Below, one piece after another: positions 53,701 to 62,059 of a stretch of 64,000 bases of DNA. Origin of the DNA: Ancylomarina sp963977525 (GTDB lineage: Bacteria > Bacteroidota > Bacteroidia > Bacteroidales > Marinifilaceae); the NCBI GenBank assembly GCA_963977525.1, contig CAXBPC010000003.1:159590-223589 (forward strand), read 5' to 3'. Numbering within the stretch: the first letter of the stretch is position 1; each line of letters starts with the position of its first letter. The position numbers and the translations under genes were made by a program. The notes beneath the pieces were generated by a model. The model was not told the DNA's origin. It saw nothing but the letters and a program-made list of their open reading frames with translations, and did no database searches.

Positions 53701-54960
53701 CTTTTCGTTAAATACTCTTTTTGAAATTTTCTTTAAAATATTGTGGCTTTCCCCAAATTTGCAAAGAGCATCACAATGCTCTCTTAAGTCTGAGAACAGA
53801 ATATATTCAATTTTGGTATGATTACTTTTTATAGAAGGCCTTGATAGTTGCATTACAACTTCTTTTTCTCTTTTGTCTGGTAATACAATATATAAGTGTT
53901 GTTCTCTTTCAGTAAATGAATATGCTAAGTCAGTCAACCTTAAGATGCCAGAATAGATAGAAGTACTTTTTTCAACTTCGAAGGCACAAATGGGATTCTT
54001 AGAGTCTTTTTCAAACCAAACAACATCTATTAATTCAATTGTTTTATTGGTTTCTTTGTTTAGATTCATTTCAGGAAACTTGGAAAGACTTAAAAATGAA
54101 AAGTTTTTGCCTTGATGAGATTTAGACCGATCATTTGAAGCACTAATAACATCATAACCCAATTCCTTTCCTATTTTTAGAAGATGGTACTGCATTTCAG
54201 AATGCAAATCTATTTCGAGTTGCTCATTTTCAACTTCTTTTCGTCTTTTATTTGTTTGTTTTTCAAACTTAATTTTATCTTCTTCGGTTATAAAATCCTT
54301 ATCTACAATAATCATTTTTTTTGATCCAATTTCAAATAACAAGCCTGAAATCGCCCCCAAATCATTTGATAATATAGTTTTATATTTTTTATTGATTTCA
54401 ATTATTGTTTCTCTCAATTTTAAATATTCTGACCAAGAACCTAATTTCTTTTTATCATCAAATAGAGCGTTATAGCCATTAATAATCGCGGTATTAAAAG
54501 GGGGAATTATTGTAGGGTGTAAAAAATACAAAATGCTGGCAACAGCAGGCCCTAATCCTTTAATTTTAAGTTGGTCTAACTTAATTATTTCCTTAATAAT
54601 TGTTTCTTCCTTTGTATTATAGTCAAAACAATTCTCTAAAAATTGTCCGAAAGCTGTCTTATTTATTTCGTTTTCATATATGTCTGGAATTCTCAACTTA
54701 GGCTTCCAATAAAACGGATGAGCAATTCCAACAAAAACTTGTTTCTGTTCTGCAATACAGGATAAAACGAATTCTAGGGAACTCCCTTTAAAATCATTTG
54801 GGAATTTTTTCTCTTTAATATCATTAATAACCTGTTGTACGCCTCTACGTATGGAACGAAAAGCTTTTAATCGTTCATCATTGTTCACAAACCAAGTGTT
54901 GTAAACACTTTCTGTGTCTGATTTATACCTTGTTATTAATTGCTCAAATTTTTCTGTCAT
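53671..54960 (-). CDS. putative HhH plus PD-(D/E)XK-like nuclease (solo restriction-type enzyme)
   Basis: 429 aa. Residues about 130-165 contain a helix-hairpin-helix, LKIKGLGPAVASILYFLHPT, as in DNA glycosylases and base-recognising proteins. Residues about 250-370 look like a restriction-endonuclease-fold domain: a helix with Glu near 255, IDVVWFE (Asp about 312), then AFEVEKSTSIYSGILRLTDL with the E-x-E-K cluster (about 328-331). No methyltransferase, toxin or antitoxin gene is adjacent. It may cut modified or foreign DNA. Its cassette-like flanks, with a fumarase and IS elements nearby, suggest lateral acquisition. Function is inferred from motifs only. Confidence 0.6.
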   Translation of the reverse strand: MTEKFEQLITRYKSDTESVYNTWFVNNDERLKAFRSIRRGVQQVINDIKEKKFPNDFKGSSLEFVLSCIAEQKQVFVGIAHPFYWKPKLRIPDIYENEINKTAFGQFLENCFDYNTKEETIIKEIIKLDQLKIKGLGPAVASILYFLHPTIIPPFNTAIINGYNALFDDKKKLGSWSEYLKLRETIIEINKKYKTILSNDLGAISGLLFEIGSKKMIIVDKDFITEEDKIKFEKQTNKRRKEVENEQLEIDLHSEMQYHLLKIGKELGYDVISASNDRSKSHQGKNFSFLSLSKFPEMNLNKETNKTIELIDVVWFEKDSKNPICAFEVEKSTSIYSGILRLTDLAYSFTEREQHLYIVLPDKREKEVVMQLSRPSIKSNHTKIEYILFSDLREHCDALCKFGESHNILKKISKRVFNEKPTGNTVFSK

Positions 54961-55251
54961 ATCTTATTTTTGCTTACAGGTAACGGTTAGTATAAAAATA
55001 GTAGTCGATTTTCGGTTTCATCTCTGTTAAAATACAAGAAAATTAAAGCAGACTACAACGCTTGAATTTACAGCTATTTCGGTTATTATTTTTCTACATT
55101 GTTACAAGCTAGCTTTTATTTATCAAACATAGAATGAACGTATAAGCTTGTCATTAGAAATGAAGCTTTAATCAACTGTATAAATAAAAATTTAAAATTA
55201 CATACAGTCTCTTCTTAAATCGATTAACGTAAAGGAGTAATAGAACACCAA
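54961..55251. other. intergenic region with cassette-like word
   Basis: 291 bp. It begins with GGTAACGGTTAGTATAAAAA, similar to words at 56712 and 61184, next to other accessory genes. The rest is AT-rich without a recognisable gene. Confidence 0.4.
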
Positions 55252-56658
55252 CTAATCCATTGCTCCACACATATCTTCCGGCTTCACCCATTCATCAAAT
55301 TGCTTATTGGTCACAAAATTAAGTTCTATAGCTGCTTTCCGCAATGTTATATTCTCTGCATGCGCTTTCTTCACAATTTTAGCGGCATTTTCATAACCTA
55401 CATGTGTATTGAGAGCAGTTACAAGCATAAGAGAATTTTCAAGATGTTGTTTTATTATGGGGATATTGGGCAGAATGCCTACAACGCACTTATTATTGAA
55501 TGAAACACAGGCATCACCTAACAAACGAGCTGATTGTAATACATTAGCGGCAATAAGTGGTTTAAAAACATTTAATTCAAAGTGGCCGTTTGAACCTCCT
55601 ATAGATACTGCTACATCATTTCCCATTACCTGGGCGCATACCATGGTTAAAGCTTCAGATTGTGTAGGATTTACTTTTCCAGGCATAATAGATGAACCCG
55701 GTTCGTTTTCTGGAATAATAATTTCACCTATGCCGCAACGGGGACCAGAACTTAACATACGTATATCATTTCCTATTTTCATCAACGAAACAGCGCAACG
55801 TTTCAATGCTCCTGATAATTCAACCATAGAATCGTGTGCTGCGATAGCTTCAAATTTATTTGGTGCAGCAATAAATGGAAAACCGGTGAGCTCCGCAATT
55901 TTTTGTACTACTAATAGATCATATCCTTTCGGTGTGTTTAGTCCTGTGCCAACAGCTGTGCCTCCCAAGGCTAATTCACGAACTAATTCCAAGGCATTTT
56001 TAATTGCCCTTATACTATTAATTAGTTGTTGTGCATAACCTGAAAACTCGTGACCCAAGGTTAATGGAGTAGCATCCATAAAGTGTGTACGCCCAACTTT
56101 AACAATGCTTTTAAAATCTTGCGATTTACTATGCAATGTATCTGTCAATGCTTCTATCCCTGGAATAGTAATCTCTATTATCATTTTATAAGCTGCTAAA
56201 TGCATAGCAGATGAAAAAGTATCATTCGAAGATTGCGATTTATTGGCATCATCATTGGGATGAATATATAGCTTACCTTCCCCCAACCTATTACCTTGCA
56301 TCACGTGTGCCCGGTTAGCAATTACCTCGTTTATATTCATATTGGATTGCGTTCCCGAACCAGTTTGCCATATTACCAAAGGAAACTCCTTATCCAGTTT
56401 GCCTTCAATAATTTCATTACATACATTCGCTATCAGTTCCATTTTATCGGCAGCTAACACACCTAATTGATGATTTGTCATCGCTGCTGCTTTCTTCAAA
56501 TAAGCATATGCATGAATTATTTCTTTGGGCATAGACGATTCAGTTCCTATTTTAAAATTATTGCGCGAACGTTCTGTTTGAGCACCCCAATAACAATTTG
56601 CGGGCACCTTTACTTCACCCATAGTATCTTTTTCTATTCTATGTTCCATATCATTCAT
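55252..56658 (-). CDS. fumC: class II fumarate hydratase
   Basis: 468 aa, standard length. Family signatures include GSGTQSNMNINEVIANRA (about residues 107-124), the catalytic TH pair in VGRTHFMDATPLTLGHEFSG, and the flexible loop GSSIMPGKVNPTQSEA (about 325-340). It interconverts fumarate and malate in the TCA cycle or reductive branch. Two Met codons precede the conserved EHRIEKDTMGEVKVP; initiation at Met4 is equally plausible. The gene lies among accessory elements, with a large inverted repeat upstream, so this copy may have been acquired or be redundant. Confidence 0.94.
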   Translation of the reverse strand: MNDMEHRIEKDTMGEVKVPANCYWGAQTERSRNNFKIGTESSMPKEIIHAYAYLKKAAAMTNHQLGVLAADKMELIANVCNEIIEGKLDKEFPLVIWQTGSGTQSNMNINEVIANRAHVMQGNRLGEGKLYIHPNDDANKSQSSNDTFSSAMHLAAYKMIIEITIPGIEALTDTLHSKSQDFKSIVKVGRTHFMDATPLTLGHEFSGYAQQLINSIRAIKNALELVRELALGGTAVGTGLNTPKGYDLLVVQKIAELTGFPFIAAPNKFEAIAAHDSMVELSGALKRCAVSLMKIGNDIRMLSSGPRCGIGEIIIPENEPGSSIMPGKVNPTQSEALTMVCAQVMGNDVAVSIGGSNGHFELNVFKPLIAANVLQSARLLGDACVSFNNKCVVGILPNIPIIKQHLENSLMLVTALNTHVGYENAAKIVKKAHAENITLRKAAIELNFVTNKQFDEWVKPEDMCGAMD

Positions 56659-56982
56659 CCTTTTGCATATATTATTTCTTTCAGATAGTCTGTTTTACGC
56701 TTGCTTGTAACGGTTGGCGTTAAGTTTATGTTGGGGATTAAAACAAATCATCTATCTCAATTCACTGGCTTACCCAGGAGACAGAAAGCTTGATTATACC
56801 ACTTTAACCCCAATTAAATTTAGCGTATGTTAGGCACTTTTCCTTCTTCCTTCAGGACTCTATTTACGAGCTCACTAGACACTTCAATATGAACGTATTG
56901 ATTATATGCCAGATAAGTTGCTCTTCTGTTTTGATAAGTTTTAGCAATAATTCTTACGAGCTATAGACTCTAGCCCTACAGT
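56659..56982. other. intergenic region with large imperfect inverted repeat
   Basis: 324 bp between fumC and the T9SS cargo gene. Around 56712-56740 CGGTTGGCGTTAAGTTTATG runs into TTGGGG, and about 60 bp later CCCCAATTAAATTTAGCG runs into TATGTTAGGC. The arms CGTTAAGTTTATGTTGGGG and CGCTAAATTTAATTGGGG pair imperfectly. It looks like an attC-type or similar recombination fold, but no integron integrase is in the window. Confidence 0.45.
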
Positions 56983-58584
56983 TTAATTTTTTATTATTTT
57001 TTGTGAATAGAAATCACCATCAATTAGATATCTCAATAAATAGACACCATTATTCAGAGAGCTTATATTAATTTTATCCCCAGGGTTTTTATATGACTTG
57101 ATAAGCTTCCCATGCATCGTAAAAATCTCTACTGATTCTACTGTTTTAGTTCCTAAATTCAATATAGAGTTTGTAGGATTAGGGTATATAAGTAGATTGC
57201 TCGGATTTTCTCTTTCATTCAAAACAGATAGAACGATACCCAAGTTTATAGTAACAGATTTGTACCCAACCCAACCATCATTAGCTGTTATCTTGATTTT
57301 AACTTCGCCCGACTGAAGAGGTGTTAAGGTTAACCTTCCATTTGACTCACTCAAACTAAGCACCTCACTATCATATTCATAGTCATATGTAAGACGATCA
57401 CCTTCTGGATCAGTAAACAAATCATTCAAAACTATCTCACTTGATGTTTGACTACTCTTGGTGTTAGTATCATTAACTTCTGGATCTTGATTATTCCATT
57501 TAAGAATTGTCCCTCCAAAGTCGGGGCCTCCTTGTTGAGTAGCTAAAAATATATTCCCGTTCAAAAATGTGGGGTTTGCAACAACATCATAACCGAAATC
57601 TGGTTCGCTAAGAAGATCCTCAAAAATTCTGATCTCTCCATCAAAAGGGTTTATTCCAAATATTTGGGTGGCACTTATGCCATAGATCAAACTATCAGTA
57701 GATAACAATTTAGTAAGAGTTCTATGTTTAAGTGCACCTAATGAGTCGATTGAAGAGCCATCTAAATCACATCTGAAAAATTGTCCCCCTAATCCTGAAT
57801 GACTTCCAGAGTTAGCAAAGAGTCCAATTAACTTATCTTCCCTAATTATTAAGGATTGAGGTTGGGTTCCAACTCCATCTCCTCCTTTAACTAGATTTTC
57901 GTATCCAGTACCATCCGATTTGATACGTATAAAACTCCCACTTGAAACAGTTGAACCGGTGCCATCAGAATAAGGATTCCCTCCACCATTATAGCATGCG
58001 ATGTAAATGCTATCTCCATGTAAAACAAAATCAACAGGATTTTGTCCCTTCTGGGAATCCGTATCATTGTAGATTTTTGTTAATTGCGTCCCATCTTTTT
58101 CAATAGTAAAAACACTGCCCTCATCAATGAATGACCATTGAGAATTCAACCACAAAATACTATCTGTCACATATTTGACTTGTACTTCCTGAACGTCAAA
58201 TGGATCGAAATCTTTAATAAATTCGAATGAAAAAGACTGTAAAGAATATTTAAAAAGTGTTCCACCACCTTTATGGCTAAATCTAGTCGTTCCATAGATC
58301 ACTGTATCATTTGCCACAAGACTGTTGGGTGCATAATTCACATCATCAAATTCCCAAATGACTTTATATCCATCTCCATTCTCATCTATTCTAAACAACC
58401 TACCATGACCATTAGGCGTATTATTTATAATATAAAGTGAGTCATTTGTCCCAACCATTCCTTTTACAGCATAATCAAAATCGTTGCCCTCAAAATCATA
58501 AATAAGGGATAAATGACTGTCTTGACTTAAGCTAATTAGGCTGAAACTTAATATTGTAGTTAAAGTGAGTATTATTCTTTTCAT
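56983..58584 (-). CDS. secreted beta-propeller-like protein with T9SS sorting tail
   Basis: 533 aa with a signal peptide (about residues 1-20, IILTLTTILSFSLISLSQ). Residues about 25-370 carry repeated blade-like units with GGTLFKYS and related patterns, resembling GloVer-type tandem repeats. An Ig/cadherin-like domain follows (about 385-450, DPEGDRLTYDYEYDSEVLSL). The C-terminal 75 residues are a Por-secretion tail: NLLIYPNPTNSILNLGTK, then SLNNGVYLLRYLIDGD and the basic end QKIIKN. It is exported by Sec and then across the outer membrane by the type IX system. Binding partner unknown. Confidence 0.85.
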   Translation of the reverse strand: MKRIILTLTTILSFSLISLSQDSHLSLIYDFEGNDFDYAVKGMVGTNDSLYIINNTPNGHGRLFRIDENGDGYKVIWEFDDVNYAPNSLVANDTVIYGTTRFSHKGGGTLFKYSLQSFSFEFIKDFDPFDVQEVQVKYVTDSILWLNSQWSFIDEGSVFTIEKDGTQLTKIYNDTDSQKGQNPVDFVLHGDSIYIACYNGGGNPYSDGTGSTVSSGSFIRIKSDGTGYENLVKGGDGVGTQPQSLIIREDKLIGLFANSGSHSGLGGQFFRCDLDGSSIDSLGALKHRTLTKLLSTDSLIYGISATQIFGINPFDGEIRIFEDLLSEPDFGYDVVANPTFLNGNIFLATQQGGPDFGGTILKWNNQDPEVNDTNTKSSQTSSEIVLNDLFTDPEGDRLTYDYEYDSEVLSLSESNGRLTLTPLQSGEVKIKITANDGWVGYKSVTINLGIVLSVLNERENPSNLLIYPNPTNSILNLGTKTVESVEIFTMHGKLIKSYKNPGDKINISSLNNGVYLLRYLIDGDFYSQKIIKN

Positions 58585-58825
58585 TATCTGTTAGGATTTT
58601 GGATGAAGTATTCTTTTTCAGTTATAAATTTCTATAAAGAATTATTTTTCATAAGGCTATTGTTCTACTGCAATGTATGTACAGGGAGATAGTTTACAGT
58701 TGTACAAGTCACATGGTTTACACTAAATTAGTCTCTAACCGTGTTGATGATTCTTTAGATCTTAATTAATTTATATTTTAAGCAAGACAAGTTTAATTGG
58801 CTTGCTGGTGTTTCTTAATTGCACT

Positions 58826-58845
58826 ATCCCGAAAGCTTTCGGGAT
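58826..58845. repeat. perfect 20-bp palindrome
   Basis: ATCCCGAAAGCTTTCGGGAT reads the same on both strands. Very similar palindromes are frequent intergenic repeats in Bacteroidota genomes (family knowledge, not tested here). It lies 28 bp outside the IS left end. Confidence 0.7.
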
Positions 58846-58893
58846 CAAACTGCTCATCACTGCCCATGAAATTTAGCTTTTGTTGAACGAAAC

Positions 58894-58930
58894 CTAAGGG
58901 TAGCTAAAGCTTACTGTTGAGTATCTTTAG
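58894..58930 (+). promoter_or_regulatory. structured leader hairpin of IS copy 1
   Basis: CTAAGGGTA (58894-58902) and TATCTTTAG (58922-58930) form a 9-bp stem with two G-U wobbles and a 19-nt loop. Copy 2 has a perfect Watson-Crick version with the same loop length. This suggests a functional RNA or single-strand DNA structure. Confidence 0.55.
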
Positions 58931-59026
58931 GTCATGTTTAATTTAAAATTTGTATTATGAAAAAAAAGCACTTTAATCGAACGGGCTTGCAGTTCATGCG
59001 ATGAATTTAACAATATTTACCGAAAG

Positions 59027-59857
59027 ATGAAACGCTCGATTGAGCTTTCTGGTAAAAGTTTGAGCACGCTTACCAATTATGCCCGTTGTTTGGCAACAAT
59101 GACGCTTTATTTTAAGTGTTCACCTCTTGATCTAGACTCAGAACAAGTACTGGATTACCTTCATTATCTACAGTCGCAAAAGAAAACACCATCCTCTTCC
59201 TATTTTAAGCATACTCTTTATGGCTTACGATTTGTTTATAAACTCTATAAGAAGGAACCTTTACTTCACAGCTTACCTTCTCTTAAAAAAGTCCACAAAC
59301 TCCCTGTTATTTTAAGTGTTCCGGAAATCAGACGGTTGATTGCAGCCCCAAAACTCCTAAAACACAGAATGCTGATTGCCTTAATGTATGGGTGTGGTTT
59401 ACGTCGTTCAGAATTGATGAATCTTAAGATTACGGATGCCGATTTGGACAGGAAAATGTTACACATAAGAGAAGGGAAAGGTCGAAAGGATAGGTATGTT
59501 CCTTTGGGTGATAATCTATCCTACGGCATAGGAAAATACCTTGCTGCGGTTGGCCCTTATATTTGGCTCTTTAATGGAAATGGTCCTGATGGTATGGCCC
59601 AGCATTTTTCGGCGAATGGAGTTAGATGGGTTATCAATGAAGCTCGAAAGAAATCGGGAATCCAGAAACAGATCAGTTCCCATATTCTTCGCCATACCTA
59701 CGCCACACATCTGCTTGAAATGGGCACCGATATCATGACCTTAAAAGATCTACTGGGACATATTGATATCAAAACCACCATGCTCTATTTGCATACCTGT
59801 AATCTGGATAAACGGAAGGCTTTTTCGCCTATGGATAAAATCTATAAGCCTAAATAG
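59027..59857 (+). CDS. tyrosine recombinase/integrase of the IS91-type element (copy 1)
   Basis: 276 aa. The N-terminal core-binding domain (about residues 1-85, LSTLTNYARCLATMTLYFKC) precedes the catalytic domain. The active site is visible: Arg in YGCGLRRSELMNL (about 121-133), Lys in GKGRKDRYVP, HILRHTYATHLLE (about 219-231), and the final His and Tyr in LLGHIDIKTTMLYLH. It is shorter at the N-terminus than many XerC/D relatives. Two short upstream frames (58957 and 59001) overlap the start in ATGA fashion and may couple its translation. The transposase gene overlaps its end. Differs from copy 2 at five residues. Confidence 0.92.
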   Translation: MKRSIELSGKSLSTLTNYARCLATMTLYFKCSPLDLDSEQVLDYLHYLQSQKKTPSSSYFKHTLYGLRFVYKLYKKEPLLHSLPSLKKVHKLPVILSVPEIRRLIAAPKLLKHRMLIALMYGCGLRRSELMNLKITDADLDRKMLHIREGKGRKDRYVPLGDNLSYGIGKYLAAVGPYIWLFNGNGPDGMAQHFSANGVRWVINEARKKSGIQKQISSHILRHTYATHLLEMGTDIMTLKDLLGHIDIKTTMLYLHTCNLDKRKAFSPMDKIYKPK

Positions 59858-59859
59858 TG

Positions 59860-60996
59860 ATGAAGGCCAAACATGAGGTGGCTGATATCTTAAGAAGGAA
59901 TCACCATAACTTGGAGCATATAGTCCCCAATCGATGGAAGAGAAGAACGCTATATGCCATCGAAATTTGTAGAACTGCTGCTTTGGGCGGACATATTGAC
60001 TTATGCCTAAACTCTGATTGTCATCAAACCCACATCAGTTACAACTCTTGCAGGAATCGTCATTGCCCAAAATGTCAGGGACACAAACGTCAGCAGTGGA
60101 TACTCGCACGCGAAAGCCAGTTGATAAATACCGCTTACTATCACATGGTTTTTACCTTGCCATCGGAGCTGAATAAACTCACATTTACAAATCAGAAAAT
60201 AGTCTATACCATTCTCTTTAAAACGGCTTGGAGCGTAGTTAGAGACTTTGCTGCCAATCCCAAATTTATAGGTGGGAAAGCGGGTATGATTAGTATTCTT
60301 CACAGCTGGGGGCAAAACCTGTCCTTTCATCCACATCTGCACTGCATTGTGCCTGGTGGTGGAATTAACCCCAATAAAAAATGGAAAACGGCCAAGGGGA
60401 AGGATAAATATCTTTTTCCTGTGAAAGCCATCAGCAAAGTCTTTCGAGCACGTTTTATTGAGCAAGTACGACTACATTTTAATTTAGAATCAGAGCTCTA
60501 CAAACAACTGTTTCAGAAGAAATGGGTGGTGTATTGCAAACGTCCCTTCTTTGGGCCTAAACAGGTTATCGAATACTTGGGCAGATACACGCACAAGGTT
60601 GCCATTAGCAACCATAGACTGGTTGACACCTCGAAGGGTAAAGTCACTTTTATGGCGAAAGATTACAGGCATGGTGGCAAGAAACAACCTGTAAGCTTAA
60701 CAGATACGGAATTTATACGAAGGTTCTCCTTACACATTTTACCAAAGGGATTTACACGCATTCGTCACTATGGCATTCTTTCGAGTTCGCTCAAAGCCGA
60801 CATATTGCCCATTTTGCATCAGCAATTGGGGCTGATTATTATTTGCCCTAAACAGGAAAGTAAACATCGAATTTGCCCAAGCTGCCAAAAAGGAGAACTC
60901 ATTACCATCCGATATTTCGACAACCGAGGGCCTCCGAAAAACATTAAACCTCTTGATGGATCAATCATTCAGGCTATCATGAAAATAAAGTCGTAA
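59860..60996 (+). CDS. IS91-family transposase (Y2-type HUH, copy 1)
   Basis: 378 aa from the ATG at 59860; a GTG at 59857, overlapping the recombinase stop, is also possible. The N-terminal zinc-binding region has CLNSDCHQTH, CRNRHCPKCQG (about residues 45-75). The HUH motif lies in FHPHLHCIVPGGG (about 155-167), and the two catalytic tyrosines in YLGRYTHKVA (about 238-247), spaced Y-xxx-Y. It nicks one strand and drives rolling-circle transposition. A C-terminal Cys pair (CPSCQKGE) may bind a second zinc. Confidence 0.94.
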   Translation: MKAKHEVADILRRNHHNLEHIVPNRWKRRTLYAIEICRTAALGGHIDLCLNSDCHQTHISYNSCRNRHCPKCQGHKRQQWILARESQLINTAYYHMVFTLPSELNKLTFTNQKIVYTILFKTAWSVVRDFAANPKFIGGKAGMISILHSWGQNLSFHPHLHCIVPGGGINPNKKWKTAKGKDKYLFPVKAISKVFRARFIEQVRLHFNLESELYKQLFQKKWVVYCKRPFFGPKQVIEYLGRYTHKVAISNHRLVDTSKGKVTFMAKDYRHGGKKQPVSLTDTEFIRRFSLHILPKGFTRIRHYGILSSSLKADILPILHQQLGLIIICPKQESKHRICPSCQKGELITIRYFDNRGPPKNIKPLDGSIIQAIMKIKS

Positions 60997-61187
60997 ATCA
61001 AGACTACTCAGATAGCTATGTCCAATTGTGAAATCTCCTAAATACAAAACACAAAAAAAGCTGCAGATTACCCCACAGCTTTAAATATTTTTGAAATGGC
61101 TCGACTATAATCAACTCCTTATTGCCATATCCCTTTTACAGAAAGTTCCGCTAATCACATCATTCCCCATAAAGTAGCAATTCAGGT

Positions 61188-61253
61188 AACGGTTACGTCA
61201 ACCCAACGTTCATGTTGGGCAGTTCCTGCCACACGAACGCTTAGTTGTTAGGG
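61188..61253. repeat. attC-like imperfect stem-loop beside a small gene
   Basis: ACGTTCATGTTGGGCAG folds on CTGCCACACGAACGC with a TTC loop and a 2-nt bulge. The outer part of the stem continues as CAACCCA / TTAGTTG. It ends in GTTAGGG (61247-61253), and an inverted CCCTAAC lies on the other side of the small gene at 61733. The length and bulged bases resemble integron attC sites. Identity is not proven. Confidence 0.5.
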
Positions 61254-61262
61254 AGCGTATTA

Positions 61263-61700
61263 TTAACTATTCCCATCAAGCCATTCATTCCATGTAATCG
61301 GATTTCGTGTAGATTCAGCATTTAAAATAATTACATCTGAAACTGTCTCATGTGCGAGAGTTAATATCGTTTCAATTTTTTCGTTCTCTTTTTTCGGTAC
61401 ATAGGGAATAGCATATCCCATTGGTAAATCAAATAATTTTTCAAACTTCTTACGATACACTATTTCACCGTCACTTTTCACAATAATTTCACCTGGTAAA
61501 TTTTGTTTACCTAGTTCACCAATATTAAAATTAAGTGCTTTGTTTGTTCCGTCATATCTCGTGTTAGTGCAAATGGGAGTGATTTTACCATTCCTCTCTG
61601 TTGGTTTATTTATATGTCTTCGTCTTCCAAACTGTTTAACTAGCACAAACAGTACAACAAAAAGAATTCCGGCTAAAACAATTATAAGTTGGTTATCCAT
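61263..61700 (-). CDS. small membrane-anchored protein of unknown function
   Basis: 145 aa. One membrane segment (about residues 4-22, LIIVLAGILFVVLFVLVKQF) is followed by a basic stop-transfer stretch (GRRRHINK) and a predominantly beta domain (about 45-145, GEIIVKSDGEIVYRKKFEKL). No family was recognised. The gene is alone between two IS91-type copies and is bounded by GTTAGGG / CCCTAAC words and cassette-like folds, suggesting it moved as a single-gene cassette. Confidence 0.6.
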   Translation of the reverse strand: MDNQLIIVLAGILFVVLFVLVKQFGRRRHINKPTERNGKITPICTNTRYDGTNKALNFNIGELGKQNLPGEIIVKSDGEIVYRKKFEKLFDLPMGYAIPYVPKKENEKIETILTLAHETVSDVIILNAESTRNPITWNEWLDGNS

Positions 61701-61732
61701 AAAACTGTTTACTATGTTGTTTTTAATATGAT

Positions 61733-61911
61733 CCCTAACGTGCTTGCTATGTGTTTTGCGGGATTTCGAAGCTCTTTACTTTCAAATCCGCAATTAGCCA
61801 AAACTTTGATTTACATTAATTCAAATTATAAATTGACAAATCAAAGATTTGGCGGTGTTGCAACGGAGAACTGCAGTTGATTGACCCGCTAAACCCCGCA
61901 TTACATATAGC
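61733..61911. repeat. large imperfect inverted repeat interrupted at the IS copy 2 end
   Basis: GCTATGTGTTTTGCGGG (61746-61762) pairs with CCCCGCATTACATATAGC (61894-61911) over a 130-bp interior. It begins with CCCTAAC at 61733. The right arm runs into the first bases of IS copy 2, so the IS may have inserted at this fold's edge. Confidence 0.5.
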
Positions 61912-61927
61912 TTTTGTTGAACGAAAC

Positions 61928-61964
61928 CTAAAGGTAGCTAAAGTCTAAACTTAAGTACCTTTAG
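61928..61964 (+). promoter_or_regulatory. structured leader hairpin of IS copy 2
   Basis: Perfect 9-bp arms CTAAAGGTA (61928-61936) and TACCTTTAG (61956-61964) with a 19-nt loop. It is the counterpart of the wobble-containing hairpin in copy 1. Confidence 0.6.
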
Positions 61965-62059
61965 TGTGTATTCATTAAAACTTCGTATTATGAAAAAAAA
62001 GCACTTTAATCGAACGGGCTTGCAGTTCATGCGATGAATTTAACAATATTTACCGAAAG

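Larger units (their letters stand above)
58585..59026. other. noncoding region: palindrome and IS left end
   Basis: 442 bp between the T9SS cargo start and the recombinase. It holds a perfect 20-bp palindrome (58826-58845), the left end of the IS91-type element (from 58874) with a conserved hairpin, and two short leader reading frames. No promoter could be assigned. Confidence 0.5.
58874..61000 (+). mobile_element. IS91-type element, copy 1 (tyrosine recombinase + HUH transposase)
   Basis: Shared DNA with copy 2 starts at TAGCTTTTGTTGAACG (58874 here, 61908 there). It holds a recombinase gene and an IS91-like transposase gene with a four-base coupling region. There are no terminal inverted repeats and no obvious target duplication, as expected for rolling-circle IS91 elements. 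The right end is uncertain because copy 2 runs off the window. A CAAG tetranucleotide, one of the known IS91 targets, lies at 60999-61002 just after the transposase stop. Confidence 0.8.

Noticed and set aside
55409..56038. 209-codon open frame antisense to fumC
   Set aside because: It overlaps a strongly conserved enzyme on the opposite strand and its translation has no recognisable features.
59027..59857. Integron integrase explaining the attC-like folds
   Set aside because: The recombinase is coupled to an IS91-type transposase, is duplicated with it, and shows no recognisable IntI-specific extra segment.
60007..60465. 152-codon frame antisense to the IS91-type transposase (and its twin at 63040-63498)
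   Set aside because: It is a shadow of a well-supported transposase. Its presence in both copies follows from their identity.
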